45,186 bases of DNA from a bacterium (GCA_030429445.1 JAUIFG010000008.1:1-45186); one strand, 5' to 3'. Shown: positions 1 to 9,171, counted from the stretch's first letter. Notes: generated by a model not told the origin, from the letters alone. Program-made: numbers and translations.

Positions 1-461
1 TTACCTACATGCAAACCTACATCACCGTGATAACTCACCCTATGCACCTTTGCACCATCAACCGCCAATAGATTCGCTATCGTATCACCTAATACAGCAT
101 TAAACGCGTGTCCGATGTGCATTGCTTTGAATGGATTCGGATTATTTGTTTCAATGACTACCGTTTGTCCAGATTTTTTGGCAAGAGGTTTTTTGTGCGT
201 TAATCTCAGCAATGCCTGGTTGGATAATTTCAGATTAATAAATCCAGGTCCTGCGATAGTTACCTCTGAAAAATCCTCATCATCACCTAATTTCGCCACC
301 AACTGCTCTGCAACCTCGCGCGGAGATTTACCCAAAGAGCCCGCCAATTGCAATGCAACGTTCGTCGCATAATCACCAAATTGTGGCTCAGGGCGTGACA
401 ACCGAACATCCGCGTCAACGTCGAACGTATCATGAACTAACTGAGCAATTTTTGTATCCAT
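1..461 (-). CDS. argS: Arginyl-tRNA synthetase, N-terminal part (cut by window edge)
   Basis: Class I aminoacyl-tRNA synthetase that charges tRNA-Arg. About 153 N-terminal residues are visible; the rest lies beyond base 1. Residues about 25-85 match the ArgS N-terminal additional domain (GDYATNVALQLA), which recognises the tRNA D-loop. The catalytic domain starts with ETNNPNPFKAMHIGHAFNA, carrying the HIGH nucleotide-binding motif in the form typical of ArgS (PNPxKxxHIGH). The start is ATG at 461. A TATACT hexamer (469-474, preceded by TG) ends 7 nt upstream and there is no Shine-Dalgarno sequence, so the mRNA is probably leaderless. Confidence 0.93.
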   Translation of the reverse strand, partial: MDTKIAQLVHDTFDVDADVRLSRPEPQFGDYATNVALQLAGSLGKSPREVAEQLVAKLGDDEDFSEVTIAGPGFINLKLSNQALLRLTHKKPLAKKSGQTVVIETNNPNPFKAMHIGHAFNAVLGDTIANLLAVDGAKVHRVSYHGDVGLHVG

Positions 462-511
462 TACTCACAGTATACCAGATAACAGAGGTTGCGAGTCTGA
501 TAAATAGGACT

Positions 512-712
512 TTACGCTACTGCGTCAGAATCAAAGTCGAGTTCTTCGGCGACATGCGAACTTTCTTCGGCATCTCGCGCTTCTTCTTCTAGGACATCGC
601 CTAGAACACCGCCAGAAACAGGACTCGAACCATGAACACTCTGCAAAACATCGCGCAAGACACGATTGTCATCATGATAGTTTAGCAATTCGTCATTTTG
701 GTTGTTCGTCAT
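512..712 (-). CDS. Small acidic hypothetical protein
   Basis: 66-residue, strongly acidic, probably disordered protein with no cysteines, membrane segment or signal peptide; I do not recognise it. The middle is Gly/Ser/Val-rich (SSPVSGGVLGDVLEEE) and the C-terminus Asp/Glu-rich. It is called a gene because a purine-rich Shine-Dalgarno sequence (AAGGAAG) precedes ATG 712 and a perfect consensus promoter lies 26 bp upstream. It stands alone between argS and a pseudopilin gene on the same strand. Function unknown. Confidence 0.6.
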   Translation of the reverse strand: MTNNQNDELLNYHDDNRVLRDVLQSVHGSSPVSGGVLGDVLEEEARDAEESSHVAEELDFDSDAVA

Positions 713-737
713 TTTTTGTTTCTTCCTTTATACGTTC

Positions 738-766
738 ATTATAGCACTTATGCTAATAAGTGTCAA
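738..766 (-). promoter_or_regulatory. Perfect sigma70-type promoter for the 66-aa gene
   Basis: On the minus strand, TTGACA (761-766), a 17-nt spacer and TATAAT (738-743): consensus at both hexamers. The spacer holds an inverted repeat (CACTTA/TAAGTG). The transcript would have a leader of about 20 nt with a Shine-Dalgarno sequence. Confidence 0.75.
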
Positions 767-795
767 CAGATGTAGCTACACACAACCTACAGCTC

Positions 796-1353
796 TCAAG
801 AGTCAGGGAGCAGCGTCCTGCAATTCGTCGTACCAGACCACGTCGAGTAGAACGATGCAAGTGTATACACGTCACCCGACTTACTAACACTGTTCGGCGC
901 ATCGCAGTCCTGACTATCTCCTGGAATTGTCCAATAGAGCGTATACCTTGCGGGCTGTCCTGCAAAAGTATCATTCGCATCATAATAAAGTGTAAGCCCC
1001 CAATATCCAGAATGTACATCGTTTGGAAAACTAGGAATCGTGCCGACTGTTTGCAGTTCACTCTCTAGTGAGCTGTTACGAGCGGGATCATTACCCCCTG
1101 ATATATGACACGTTTGGGCTGCTTTCCAACCTGCCAAACATGTAGTTCCACCGACCGTTGGATAGCTCCCGTTTGTAGCAAGGTACACGCTGAATAGCTT
1201 CGTCATTTGAGATACACCTGACTTTATGGATGCCTGTTGTGCCCTCTGCGTTATCCCCGTATAAGCAACGGTAACAATAGCGGCAAGTATACCAATGACT
1301 ACGACGACGATGAGAAGTTCAACGATAGTGAAGCCAAATTGTCTTTTTGTCAT
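796..1353 (-). CDS. Type IV pseudopilin / major pilin-like protein
   Basis: 185-residue prepilin. A short basic leader MTKRQFG is followed by the class III prepilin peptidase site G|FTIVELL, with Glu at +5 and a hydrophobic helix running to about residue 35. This gives inner-membrane insertion, leader cleavage and N-methylation by PilD, and assembly into a type IV pilus. The C-terminal globular part is Ser/Thr/Gly-rich with four cysteines (two near residues 75-85, two near the C-terminus) that may form disulfides. The start is ATG 1353, after a GAGGGG Shine-Dalgarno sequence; a longer start at 1389 would bury the leader. Its first 30 mature residues are nearly identical to those of the pilin at 42622-43113. 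Confidence 0.88.
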   Translation of the reverse strand: MTKRQFGFTIVELLIVVVVIGILAAIVTVAYTGITQRAQQASIKSGVSQMTKLFSVYLATNGSYPTVGGTTCLAGWKAAQTCHISGGNDPARNSSLESELQTVGTIPSFPNDVHSGYWGLTLYYDANDTFAGQPARYTLYWTIPGDSQDCDAPNSVSKSGDVYTLASFYSTWSGTTNCRTLLPDS

Positions 1354-1406
1354 GAATTGCCCCCTCGTTTCTAGGAGCCAGTGTAACACATATTTATACC
1401 AACTCG

Positions 1407-3005
1407 CTAACGCTTAACTGCCCGAACAAGTCCCACAAAAAGCGGATGCGGTCGATTTGGCCGAGATTTCAATTCTGGATGAGCCTGCGTTGCCAACATA
1501 TAGGGGTGATCTATGGCTTCAACAAATTCAACTAATTTACCATTAGGTGAAGTACCGCTAATCATCAACCCACCCTTTTCGATAGCGTCTGTAAACGCCT
1601 GATTTACTTCATAGCGATGGCGATGGCGTTCAGTCACCTTTGTCGCACCATACGTTTTGGCCGTTCGTGTATCACGAATCAATTTTGCATCGTAATTACC
1701 TAAACGTAAGGTACCGCCCGTTGATTCTTTGCCCTCTTGACCTTCCATGATGTAAACCACGTTATTTTTTGTGTCCGCATCAAACTCGGTACTATTCGCA
1801 GTTTTTAGACCCGCCCGGCGCGCTGAAGCAATCACCGCAACCTGCAACCCCAAGCATAATCCCAGATATGGTTTTTTATACTCGAGTGCGTATTTTGCAG
1901 CCGCAATTTTGCCTGGAATACCACGACCACCGAAACCACCCGGTACCAATAGTGCATCGACCTTATCAAAATCCTTCTTGTTCGCCGTTTCGGCATTTAT
2001 CCAATGAATGTCCACGCCAACGCCTTCTTGCCAACCAGCCGCCTTGAGTGCCTCTAAAACGGAAATATACGTGTCTTCATTGTCAACATACTTTGCCACC
2101 AAACCAACACTTACACTTTTGCGATGTTTGGCAGTGTGTGCGGTGACTATTTTTTCCCATTTTGCTAATTTTGGCTTTTTAATATTGCCCGTAAATTGAC
2201 TGATGGCATCGTGAACGCCACTCTTTGCAATCGTCATTGGTACTTCAAACACCGTTGAAGCATTTGAAAGTAGTACAACAGCGTCCTGATTCACGCCACT
2301 AAACATACTAATTTTGCGCGCAACACTGTCAGGAGCTGGTGTATCGGTGCGTACAATCACACAATCAGGCACAATACCAAATCCACGCAAATCCATCAGG
2401 GCATTTTGCGCTGGTTTTGTCTTGAACTCCTTGCTGGTACTGATAAATGGCACATACACGACGTGAACATACAGACAATTCTCTCGTCCTACCCTACCCG
2501 CAAATTCACGAATCGCTTCAACAAAACTCAAACCTTCATAATCACCAACCGTCCCGCCAATTTCAACAATATGTACGTCAGCTCCATCCGCAGCCTCGGT
2601 AATCGCATCCTGAATCGCACCAGTCAAATGTGGAACCAGTTGTACCGTTTTGCCACCGAACTTGCCCGCTCGCTCGTCTGCAATGAGATTCTGCATCAAC
2701 TTGCCAGACAACGTTGCATTTTTCTGCGTCAGCTCCAAATCCAAAAAGCGCTCATAATGCCCCAAGTCCAAATCCGTTTCGGCACCATCAATCGTTACAA
2801 AACACTCGCCGTGTTCAGCCGGATTTAATAAACCCGCATCTACATTCAGATACGGATCACATTTTTGGATCGAAACACTCAAGCCTTTTGCCTGCAACAC
2901 TGCACCGATACTCGCCGCGCTAATACCTTTGCCGACGCCCGATAATACGCCCCCGGTCACAAATATAAATTTCTGTTTTTTACCCACAGGTTTTGTCTCT
3001 CCCAT
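1407..3005 (-). CDS. pyrG: CTP synthase
   Basis: 532 residues, the usual length for PyrG. It makes CTP from UTP, ATP and glutamine, the last step of pyrimidine nucleotide synthesis, in the cytoplasm. The N-terminal synthetase domain opens with the P-loop-like GGVLSGVGKGISAASIG. The C-terminal class I glutamine amidotransferase domain has the nucleophile Cys in YLGLCLGLQ and the His-Pro-Glu of QAHPELKSRP. The ATG at 3005 is preferred over the upstream in-frame TTG because a TATAAT (3014-3019) ends 8 nt before it; there is no Shine-Dalgarno sequence, so it is probably leaderless. Confidence 0.97.
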   Translation of the reverse strand: MGETKPVGKKQKFIFVTGGVLSGVGKGISAASIGAVLQAKGLSVSIQKCDPYLNVDAGLLNPAEHGECFVTIDGAETDLDLGHYERFLDLELTQKNATLSGKLMQNLIADERAGKFGGKTVQLVPHLTGAIQDAITEAADGADVHIVEIGGTVGDYEGLSFVEAIREFAGRVGRENCLYVHVVYVPFISTSKEFKTKPAQNALMDLRGFGIVPDCVIVRTDTPAPDSVARKISMFSGVNQDAVVLLSNASTVFEVPMTIAKSGVHDAISQFTGNIKKPKLAKWEKIVTAHTAKHRKSVSVGLVAKYVDNEDTYISVLEALKAAGWQEGVGVDIHWINAETANKKDFDKVDALLVPGGFGGRGIPGKIAAAKYALEYKKPYLGLCLGLQVAVIASARRAGLKTANSTEFDADTKNNVVYIMEGQEGKESTGGTLRLGNYDAKLIRDTRTAKTYGATKVTERHRHRYEVNQAFTDAIEKGGLMISGTSPNGKLVEFVEAIDHPYMLATQAHPELKSRPNRPHPLFVGLVRAVKR

Positions 3006-3062
3006 GGGGTTCAATTATACCATGAAGCTCTTAACTATAGTCGTAGCAAACAGAACTTACAC

Positions 3063-5159
3063 TTATGGTTTGACGATTATTCTGTTACCAAATGCATCAA
3101 CAATTTCTGAGGGCATATTTTTAGGCAAACCCGAATGTTGCCATTCGCTCATGTGCATCTCAGCAGGGCCAAAAAGCTCATTCCAAGTGTTATTCAAACC
3201 AAGTGCATCACCTGTTCGATCAAAACCAGCGACAGCTGAACCTAGATGATATCCTGCGGCAGCTGTTGCACCTACGCCAAGTGCCAAGCCACGCTTACCA
3301 AGTTCCCAGTTAATATCACCGTCAAACCGACGCAATGCTTCACGCATCGCAAAACGATACCTATAAAAATCACCATTTAATTCGGGAGGACGAGGTGGTA
3401 TAGCATCGCCAGCGGCTTTTGCCTTTTGGACCTCTTGCTCGTACTTTTTCTTACTCTTTGCGAGTTTTTTGTGAATTTCAAGAGCTCTCTGACCAATTCT
3501 TTTCTCTAGTTCTGCTGATGACATTCGCTTGGTTGCCTCGGGCATACCACGTACACTTTTGTCGATTTTTGCCGCAGTCAACAACGCAGCGGCAGCAGCA
3601 ACCGACAAGCCACCCGTAAATGGCGAGGCCATCAAACCAATGCCCGCAATCCAATAGTGTTTACTCTTCCAACTACGCCACTCGTACGTGCCAATCGCCT
3701 TACAGAATCTTCCAACCAGCGTATTTCGCATATGTTCCGATGTTTTTTGGCGCAGTTTGTTCTGCTCTGCTTCAACTGCCTCTACTAATGTTTCGGTTTT
3801 TTCCTCATGAGAAATACCTCGCAAAGTGTAGTAGTTTTCTAATCCAAACTTTCTCTCGGTTAGTTTGACGTATTTTTTCTCGAGAACCTTCATTTCCTGC
3901 GCAACATCAACGCCCAAAAGACCCATGACTTTCCTGCCAATTTTTGTATTGCGAAAGATTTTTGCCTTTGCCTCGGCCAACTCGTTTCGAACACCCTTGA
4001 TGTCTTGCCCATTACCATCAAGCCTCTCGGCAACTTTTTTGCGCTTCTTTTCGATTTGTTTTTCCAAATCTTTAACCCGACCCTCTGAAGTTGATTGTGG
4101 CTGAGGTTGAGATTGTGCGCTATTGTTTTCCGTTTTTTGTTCGCTCGGTTTTTTAGCCTGTTCAACTGGAGTCTGAGAAGGCGCTGGTTCAACCTGCTGA
4201 CTACTGTTAGTATCTGTGCTTTTCGTCTGGCTAGAAACAACTGTCACGGGTACCGCCGGCTTGCTCTTTTGTTGCGTCTGAGTGCTCGCTTTTGCCTTTG
4301 CCGCTGCCCGCGCCATTCGACGCTTCATCTTTCGTGCCTGACTTGTCGTATCCTTGTACTCAAAACGAGTGTCCATTTCAACATCATCAACACTTGGTTC
4401 TACGCCATATTGCTCGCCTGCATGTTCAGTTATTGCGTCCATAGCCTCAGCCTGAGTACGAAAGATGTGGCCTCTCGTTTTTAGTTCTCGAGCAACAGCA
4501 TCATATTCATCACGTACTTGCTTTTTCTCGTCATCAGATGCAACAACATGCTCGTCATAATAACGCGTCTTTTTCCATGCCTTCATAAACGCATCAGCAA
4601 TATATCCATCATCGCCATTAACTGATCCTGGCTCAGTAATATCCCTCGCTCCTTCGGAGCTACCAGCACTATGAAACCTCTGGTATTCTTCGAGGTGATA
4701 TATTTGACGCTTTAGACGTGCAGCTTCTTTGGTATCATTTGCCTTTTCAGCATCATTGATTTTTGCTTTGATGGTTTTTATAACACCAGTGACGTTTGAA
4801 GCAACAGCATCATTAGGATTATCGATACCCTCTGCTTCTTCTAAGGCTTCCATGTTGACATGCCCACCATGCTTCACGTTGTTGGCCTGATTGCTCATAT
4901 ACCAAACAAAGAGTTTTTCACCTTCATCCAAGTCAACACCGCTTCTCGCAACACTAATAAGGTTATACAGCTCTCGAGAACCATCAAATTTATCAAACAA
5001 CGTTTCTCTTTGCGAGGGGTCACTATAGGCGTAAATGTCGCGCAAACTATCAACCAAAGGAGCAGCTGCATCTTTTTCTCGCAATTGCTCGGATACATTA
5101 ACCACTGATTCGTGATTACGATTTTGAGGTGATTGGTTGTGATTTCGTTGTGGTGACAT
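3063..5159 (-). CDS. Large coiled-coil protein with two hydrophobic segments, lineage-specific
   Basis: 698 residues; not assignable to a named family. Residues 1-270 are hydrophilic and acidic. Residues 280-360 are disordered, rich in Ser/Thr/Gln/Pro (KPAVPVTVV... PSQTPVEQAKKPSEQ). A lysine-rich coiled coil follows at about 360-480. There are two Gly/Ala-rich hydrophobic stretches, at about 501-531 (IAGIGLMASPFTGGLSVAAA) and 622-646 (LALGVGATAAAGYHLGSAVA), separated by another charged helix. No signal peptide is visible. The order of parts (disordered N-terminus, Lys-rich coiled coil, two Gly/Ala hydrophobic segments) resembles the 738-aa protein at 20463-22679, so the two may be distant paralogues in the cell envelope. 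Transcribed alone from a good promoter. Confidence 0.8.
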   Translation of the reverse strand: MSPQRNHNQSPQNRNHESVVNVSEQLREKDAAAPLVDSLRDIYAYSDPSQRETLFDKFDGSRELYNLISVARSGVDLDEGEKLFVWYMSNQANNVKHGGHVNMEALEEAEGIDNPNDAVASNVTGVIKTIKAKINDAEKANDTKEAARLKRQIYHLEEYQRFHSAGSSEGARDITEPGSVNGDDGYIADAFMKAWKKTRYYDEHVVASDDEKKQVRDEYDAVARELKTRGHIFRTQAEAMDAITEHAGEQYGVEPSVDDVEMDTRFEYKDTTSQARKMKRRMARAAAKAKASTQTQQKSKPAVPVTVVSSQTKSTDTNSSQQVEPAPSQTPVEQAKKPSEQKTENNSAQSQPQPQSTSEGRVKDLEKQIEKKRKKVAERLDGNGQDIKGVRNELAEAKAKIFRNTKIGRKVMGLLGVDVAQEMKVLEKKYVKLTERKFGLENYYTLRGISHEEKTETLVEAVEAEQNKLRQKTSEHMRNTLVGRFCKAIGTYEWRSWKSKHYWIAGIGLMASPFTGGLSVAAAAALLTAAKIDKSVRGMPEATKRMSSAELEKRIGQRALEIHKKLAKSKKKYEQEVQKAKAAGDAIPPRPPELNGDFYRYRFAMREALRRFDGDINWELGKRGLALGVGATAAAGYHLGSAVAGFDRTGDALGLNNTWNELFGPAEMHMSEWQHSGLPKNMPSEIVDAFGNRIIVKP

Positions 5160-5187
5160 CTGATAAATAGCTTGTTATTTCATGCTT

Positions 5188-5216
5188 ATAATAGCAAAAA
5201 ATTGACAAAAAGTCAA
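5188..5216 (-). promoter_or_regulatory. Promoter of the 698-aa protein gene
   Basis: Minus strand TTGACT (5211-5216), 17-nt spacer ending in TGC (extended -10), TATTAT (5188-5193). The leader is about 25 nt and has no Shine-Dalgarno sequence. Confidence 0.7.
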
Positions 5217-5243
5217 TACTACTTATGTCTACTGATATCTGTT

Positions 5244-6524
5244 TTAGCTATTGTCGATAACGTTACGAGCGCGACTCCCCTTCGGATATGTCTTGATGTT
5301 GCTCTCTGCCTGCCACGCTTCCTGCAAAGGAGCAAGAATCTCCCATGAACGTAACACCTCACCGCTCGAAGCAAACAAACTCTTGCGACTACTAATGGCG
5401 TCAACAAGCACCTGTTCATACGCCTCTGGTAGACGAGTATCTGGTGGGTACATGTAACTAAGCTCTTGGTGCTCCACCTCACGTTCGTATCCCGCCTTTT
5501 TCGTCACTAGATTAATCAAGATACCCTCATTCGGTTGAATCTTGAAAATCAGGCAATTACTCTGTGCCTCATGTGTTCGCTTGAAATGCACGCGCACCTC
5601 TGTTTTTTTGCGATTCAATGCCTTGCCCGTTGTGAGTGCTAGCGGTACACCCCGCCAATTTTCATCGGTTGATTCTAGTGCCAACGACACAAACGTTTCT
5701 ACCTGAGTACTCGCATTGTTCACTTCATCCCGGTAACCCTCATACTGCGCATGGACACTTTTTGCAGGATCTGCCGGCTGAACTGATTCCAGCGCCATCA
5801 AGCGAAGTCCAGGCAACGTATCCCAGTCCAATTCATCAGGTATATCAGAGAGTGTTAGCGCTAACAATTGCATCAAATGACCCTGCACAATATCGCGCAG
5901 TGCACCCGTCTGGTCGTAAAAGCCCGCTCTACCCTCGATATCAACTGATTCCAGCGCAATTACCTCTATGCGCTCGATATATTTGCTACTCCATAAATGT
6001 CGAAAAATAGCGTTTGTCGCCCGAAACATCACAATATTTTGAGCCATTTCCTTCGCCAGATAGTGATCGATACGATAGACTTGTGACTCATCGAAGTGAT
6101 TAGCAGTATGGTCGATCATTGCCTGCGCACTGAGTAAATCTTTTCCAAACGGCTTTTCTAGTAGTAACTTGCTGTTTGGACCATTCAAACCAGCCTGCCC
6201 CAAACGCTCAATAATATTTGCTGCTGAATCCGGCGGAACCGATAGATAAAACAAAACTTGTTCATCCTGACCCACACTAATGTACTCGCGCAAACGCATA
6301 TAATCATCATTGTTATCAAGGTCCATCTGAAACAACGACGTAGTGCCTGTTAACTGATGGTGATGATCACCCAATACTTGGTATTGTTCAACTTCACGAC
6401 GAGACACGCCAATTATTGATATATCGTCAATGCTCTTTGATTCAATAATGTTTGCGAGCGCTGGCAATAGTTTGCTCTGTGCCAAGTGCCCCGTAATACC
6501 AAAGATGACCAATGTTGTCTTCAT
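5244..6524 (-). CDS. zwf: Glucose-6-phosphate 1-dehydrogenase
   Basis: Oxidises glucose-6-phosphate to 6-phosphogluconolactone with NAD(P)+, the entry to the oxidative pentose phosphate pathway. The N-terminal Rossmann motif is IFGITGHLAQSKLLPAL. The substrate loop LEKPFGKD is present. The active site is RIDHYLAKE, with the conserved catalytic His; Ala replaces the usual Gly of RIDHYLGKE. At 426 residues it is shorter than most G6PDHs (about 480-510), mainly through compact C-terminal loops. ATG 6524 lies 6 nt after a TATAAT (6531-6536), so it is probably leaderless. It supplies reducing power that the nrd system needs; that link is inferred. Confidence 0.93.
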   Translation of the reverse strand: MKTTLVIFGITGHLAQSKLLPALANIIESKSIDDISIIGVSRREVEQYQVLGDHHHQLTGTTSLFQMDLDNNDDYMRLREYISVGQDEQVLFYLSVPPDSAANIIERLGQAGLNGPNSKLLLEKPFGKDLLSAQAMIDHTANHFDESQVYRIDHYLAKEMAQNIVMFRATNAIFRHLWSSKYIERIEVIALESVDIEGRAGFYDQTGALRDIVQGHLMQLLALTLSDIPDELDWDTLPGLRLMALESVQPADPAKSVHAQYEGYRDEVNNASTQVETFVSLALESTDENWRGVPLALTTGKALNRKKTEVRVHFKRTHEAQSNCLIFKIQPNEGILINLVTKKAGYEREVEHQELSYMYPPDTRLPEAYEQVLVDAISSRKSLFASSGEVLRSWEILAPLQEAWQAESNIKTYPKGSRARNVIDNS

Positions 6525-6540
6525 ATCTTCATTATACCGA

Positions 6541-7245
6541 CTATAGTGACAATTTCATCTTTCGTAACAATGCAAGTGCCAGCAACCAAAACGTAACCGT
6601 CCACGTAAAGCCGTATAGGATATCAAAATCATTTAACCACGCAAAAACGACCCACCATGCCAATGCTAGTGGGATAAATACAACCACCCTGTCAAACGCG
6701 CGCATTGTATGCGAAAAATGCCGAACGACCAGCCAATATGCGCCTGCGCCAACCGGAGCCAATAGCATATGAAACTGCGCCAAACCCCAAGCAATAACCC
6801 CACCTACCAGCAAAAACATAATCAACAGCGTTGTTTTGTCAGTCACATTATAATTGCGATCAACATCGTATTGTTTCAATTGCTGAGTCAGATCAGCATA
6901 ATTCTTGTAAGTGATTATCTTTGACGCAATACCATCAAACACCTCTTTGTGTGTTACGCCAAGTTTTTGAACCACAATGACAGGCTTTCGCATTGCATAG
7001 GCGATACCCGCCTCGACCACTCGCCCACCCGTTGGGTGATCTGATACATCAATCAACAGCATGTCACAGGCACCGATCTCGTCGCGCACTCTGTCCCACA
7101 ATTCTTTTTGACTGGCAAACTTTTGTTCAACATCCCTGCTAAAACTAAAGTCATGTAATCGAGCACTCTTTACTGCCTTGCAAAGTGCTTCTAACTGATG
7201 TTTGTTTTCGGCACCTTTGTGCCGAGTGGTGACATATACCTTCAC
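6541..7245 (-). CDS. Nucleoside 2-deoxyribosyltransferase-like domain fused to a membrane domain
   Basis: 234 residues from the GTG at 7245. Residues 1-130 resemble nucleoside 2-deoxyribosyltransferases (PF05014-like). CDMLLIDVSDHPTGGRVVEA holds the Asp pair and the Glu (VVEAG) that is the nucleophile in that family, followed by AYAMRKPVIVV. Residues about 140-230 hold three or four hydrophobic segments (LLIMFLLVGGVIAWGLAQF; VVVFIPLALAWWVVFAWL; TWTVTFWLLALALL). A membrane-bound NDT-like enzyme is unusual. It could salvage or sense nucleosides at the membrane, or be a nucleotide-signal enzyme. The start is chosen because TGC-TATAGT (-10 at 7252-7257) ends 6 nt before GTG 7245; an ATG at 7275 would lie upstream of the promoter. 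It begins 32 bp after the glycosyltransferase gene and is followed by zwf. Confidence 0.7.
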   Translation of the reverse strand: MKVYVTTRHKGAENKHQLEALCKAVKSARLHDFSFSRDVEQKFASQKELWDRVRDEIGACDMLLIDVSDHPTGGRVVEAGIAYAMRKPVIVVQKLGVTHKEVFDGIASKIITYKNYADLTQQLKQYDVDRNYNVTDKTTLLIMFLLVGGVIAWGLAQFHMLLAPVGAGAYWLVVRHFSHTMRAFDRVVVFIPLALAWWVVFAWLNDFDILYGFTWTVTFWLLALALLRKMKLSL

Positions 7246-7277
7246 TCTATTACTATAGCAAACGCTCTTTGCCAAGC

Positions 7278-8624
7278 TTAAAAGTAACGTTGGATGACTT
7301 TGCGAGCAATTCGCGCCCGGTGACCCACAACGTGGGGACGACTGGAGTGCTCACTATTCAGCAAAAGGTTCATGTCAGTCGAGTTTACATCGCGGGCTTT
7401 TTTCTCGCCCCTCAGTTGATTCGCCAACTGCGTACCGTACTGCAACAATGCAATCGCACCACTCTGCCGTACCTGCTTGTGCATACGCCGAGCAGAGATT
7501 CCAGCCCTGCTGTTCGCAATATAGCCGAATAACTGCGTCGGCTGATCACTGGTAATCAAATTATCAGGGATGATGTTCCAACCCTTTGGATCCTCTGGAT
7601 TTTCTAAATTCTGTAACTTACCACGTGTATCCCGCACATCCGTAGCGCGCATCATCAAGCTGTTCGTCTCGCTGATTGCAGGCATTGGCATATTCGCAAA
7701 TTTCGGGTTCAAACCGCCACTCGACAGGTACGTACCGATCGCAAAACCCAGACCCGACTCTTCGTAATATCCTTTGTCCTCATTATCGCGATATGCTATC
7801 CGACGATTTATCTCGTCAACAGCGACAGCCTTGGTTGCATTATCGGCCTGTGACAGGGATTGATTCGCATCCAGCCAATCAATATCAAAATGTAATTTCA
7901 GATGTGGAAACAGCACTTGGCCCTTTTGCACTTGGTCCCTCATCATGGCAAGTGAACGAGGCTTTAGACTCGTTGTATCTGCGTCCAACCACAACACGGG
8001 ATGCATAAAACTATTGTTCTCTTTGAGAGCCATCATAGCGACAGCTTCCATATAATCACTGCGAACGTTAGTCATATGTATATTACCCTTATAGGCAGCC
8101 AGAGCAATCCGAACGCGGACATCATTCGATGAAAAACTCTCAAGTTCAGCCTGAAGATCAGCATATCTTTGATCTGCGCTCTCCAACACTGACTTTTTTT
8201 GCCGAGCACCTTTATAAAAAGCATTCGCCCATATAACGACATTTATCGATTCCCCAAAGTCTTTTTGAGCAACAGCAATGAGCTTTATGACATGTTTTAG
8301 ACCTTCAAAATCCTCACTGAGTACCGCCACCGGAATTGCTACTGTCAGACCCGCAGAACCAGCCTCGACATTGCCCAGCGTTTCTAGTTTTGCATAATTA
8401 TCTTCCATTGATTCATATGCCACCCTTGCGTCTCTATCATCACGCTCAACCTCTTTTTGGGGATAGGGTTTTTCATCCCGTAAATAGCGAAGGCGCTTAA
8501 CTTCCTCGTATCTCCGTAAATACTGTTCGGTGGCAACCTGCAAAGATTCGCGATCGATCACCTCATGTTCACCACTCGCCTCATGGCGTGAGTGTAAGAC
8601 AAGGCTTTCGTGATGGTTCGTCAT
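7278..8624 (-). CDS. GT-A-like glycosyltransferase (cytoplasmic)
   Basis: 448 residues. The N-terminal 90 residues are charged and helical. A GT-A-like core follows: LTVAIPVAVLSEDFEGLKHV (start of the nucleotide-sugar domain), a helix and strand with VVIWANAF, and HPVLWLDADTT, whose DxD would bind the metal and nucleotide sugar. Residues 290-380 look like an acceptor region, with a basic C-terminal helix (RARIARKVIQRYF). No membrane helix is seen. Acceptor and sugar are unknown; it may act in wall or pilin glycosylation. ATG 8624 is preceded by a consensus-like promoter, with a leader of about 25 nt and no clear Shine-Dalgarno sequence. Confidence 0.65.
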   Translation of the reverse strand: MTNHHESLVLHSRHEASGEHEVIDRESLQVATEQYLRRYEEVKRLRYLRDEKPYPQKEVERDDRDARVAYESMEDNYAKLETLGNVEAGSAGLTVAIPVAVLSEDFEGLKHVIKLIAVAQKDFGESINVVIWANAFYKGARQKKSVLESADQRYADLQAELESFSSNDVRVRIALAAYKGNIHMTNVRSDYMEAVAMMALKENNSFMHPVLWLDADTTSLKPRSLAMMRDQVQKGQVLFPHLKLHFDIDWLDANQSLSQADNATKAVAVDEINRRIAYRDNEDKGYYEESGLGFAIGTYLSSGGLNPKFANMPMPAISETNSLMMRATDVRDTRGKLQNLENPEDPKGWNIIPDNLITSDQPTQLFGYIANSRAGISARRMHKQVRQSGAIALLQYGTQLANQLRGEKKARDVNSTDMNLLLNSEHSSRPHVVGHRARIARKVIQRYF

Positions 8625-8655
8625 GTGTTTATATTTACAAATCTATTACTTTTTT

Positions 8656-8684
8656 AGTATATCACTAATTGCACTAAAAGTCAA
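8656..8684 (-). promoter_or_regulatory. Promoter of the glycosyltransferase gene
   Basis: Minus strand TTGACT (8679-8684), 17-nt spacer, TATACT (8656-8661). It sits back to back with the promoter of the plus-strand gene at 8797. Confidence 0.7.
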
Positions 8685-8725
8685 TTTATGACATCTGTTA
8701 GCACTGTGGAGTGACTGGTTCAAAA

Positions 8726-8754
8726 TTGACATATGTTGATTTTTTTGTTATAAT
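8726..8754 (+). promoter_or_regulatory. Promoter of the 124-aa orphan gene
   Basis: TTGACA (8726-8731), 17-nt spacer, TATAAT (8749-8754): a full consensus. The leader is about 35 nt and ends in a GAAAGG Shine-Dalgarno sequence. Confidence 0.78.
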
Positions 8755-8796
8755 TATGCTTATCCTATTGGCGTTCTTTTAGTGAAAGGTATCAAC

Positions 8797-9171
8797 ATGA
8801 CCGACATCGGTAGCACTCCCTGCTTGAAGGTTCACCCTCCATCTGTAGTGTACGATCTGGTCATGGACTGGTTCATCGGTAACTTCAACGCAAGTGCCGA
8901 GATCAAAGTCATAACAGATACCGGTTCGTGCTACACGTTTGACCTGAGGCCAGGTCAGTTTGCCGACGTAGAATTTCAGAATAACGAAGATGTAACTGAA
9001 TTCTACCATGTCCGACTCGCCTCGATTGAACGAGAAGGCACGCGGGTTGTTGGAAGTAAGTACCTCGGCTTTCACCTGTTGACAGGAAGTTTTGCGATCC
9101 TCAACGGTGATTTCGAAGTCATCAAGACAACGAGCGGCATCAGTAAGCTCGTATCGATTCACTCCAACTAA
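8797..9171 (+). CDS. Orphan hypothetical protein, 124 aa
   Basis: Unrecognised soluble protein with predicted beta-rich character (CYTFDLRPGQFADVEF; FYHVRLASIEREGTRVV; FHLLTGSFAILNGDFEVI). No signal peptide or membrane segment. ATG 8797 is chosen over GTG 8782 because GAAAGG sits 7 nt before it. A full consensus promoter and a downstream terminator make it a stand-alone transcription unit. Its wording looks slightly richer in G/C and CTC/ACG-type codons than the neighbours, which could mean transfer, but that is an impression and was not computed. Confidence 0.65.
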   Translation: MTDIGSTPCLKVHPPSVVYDLVMDWFIGNFNASAEIKVITDTGSCYTFDLRPGQFADVEFQNNEDVTEFYHVRLASIEREGTRVVGSKYLGFHLLTGSFAILNGDFEVIKTTSGISKLVSIHSN

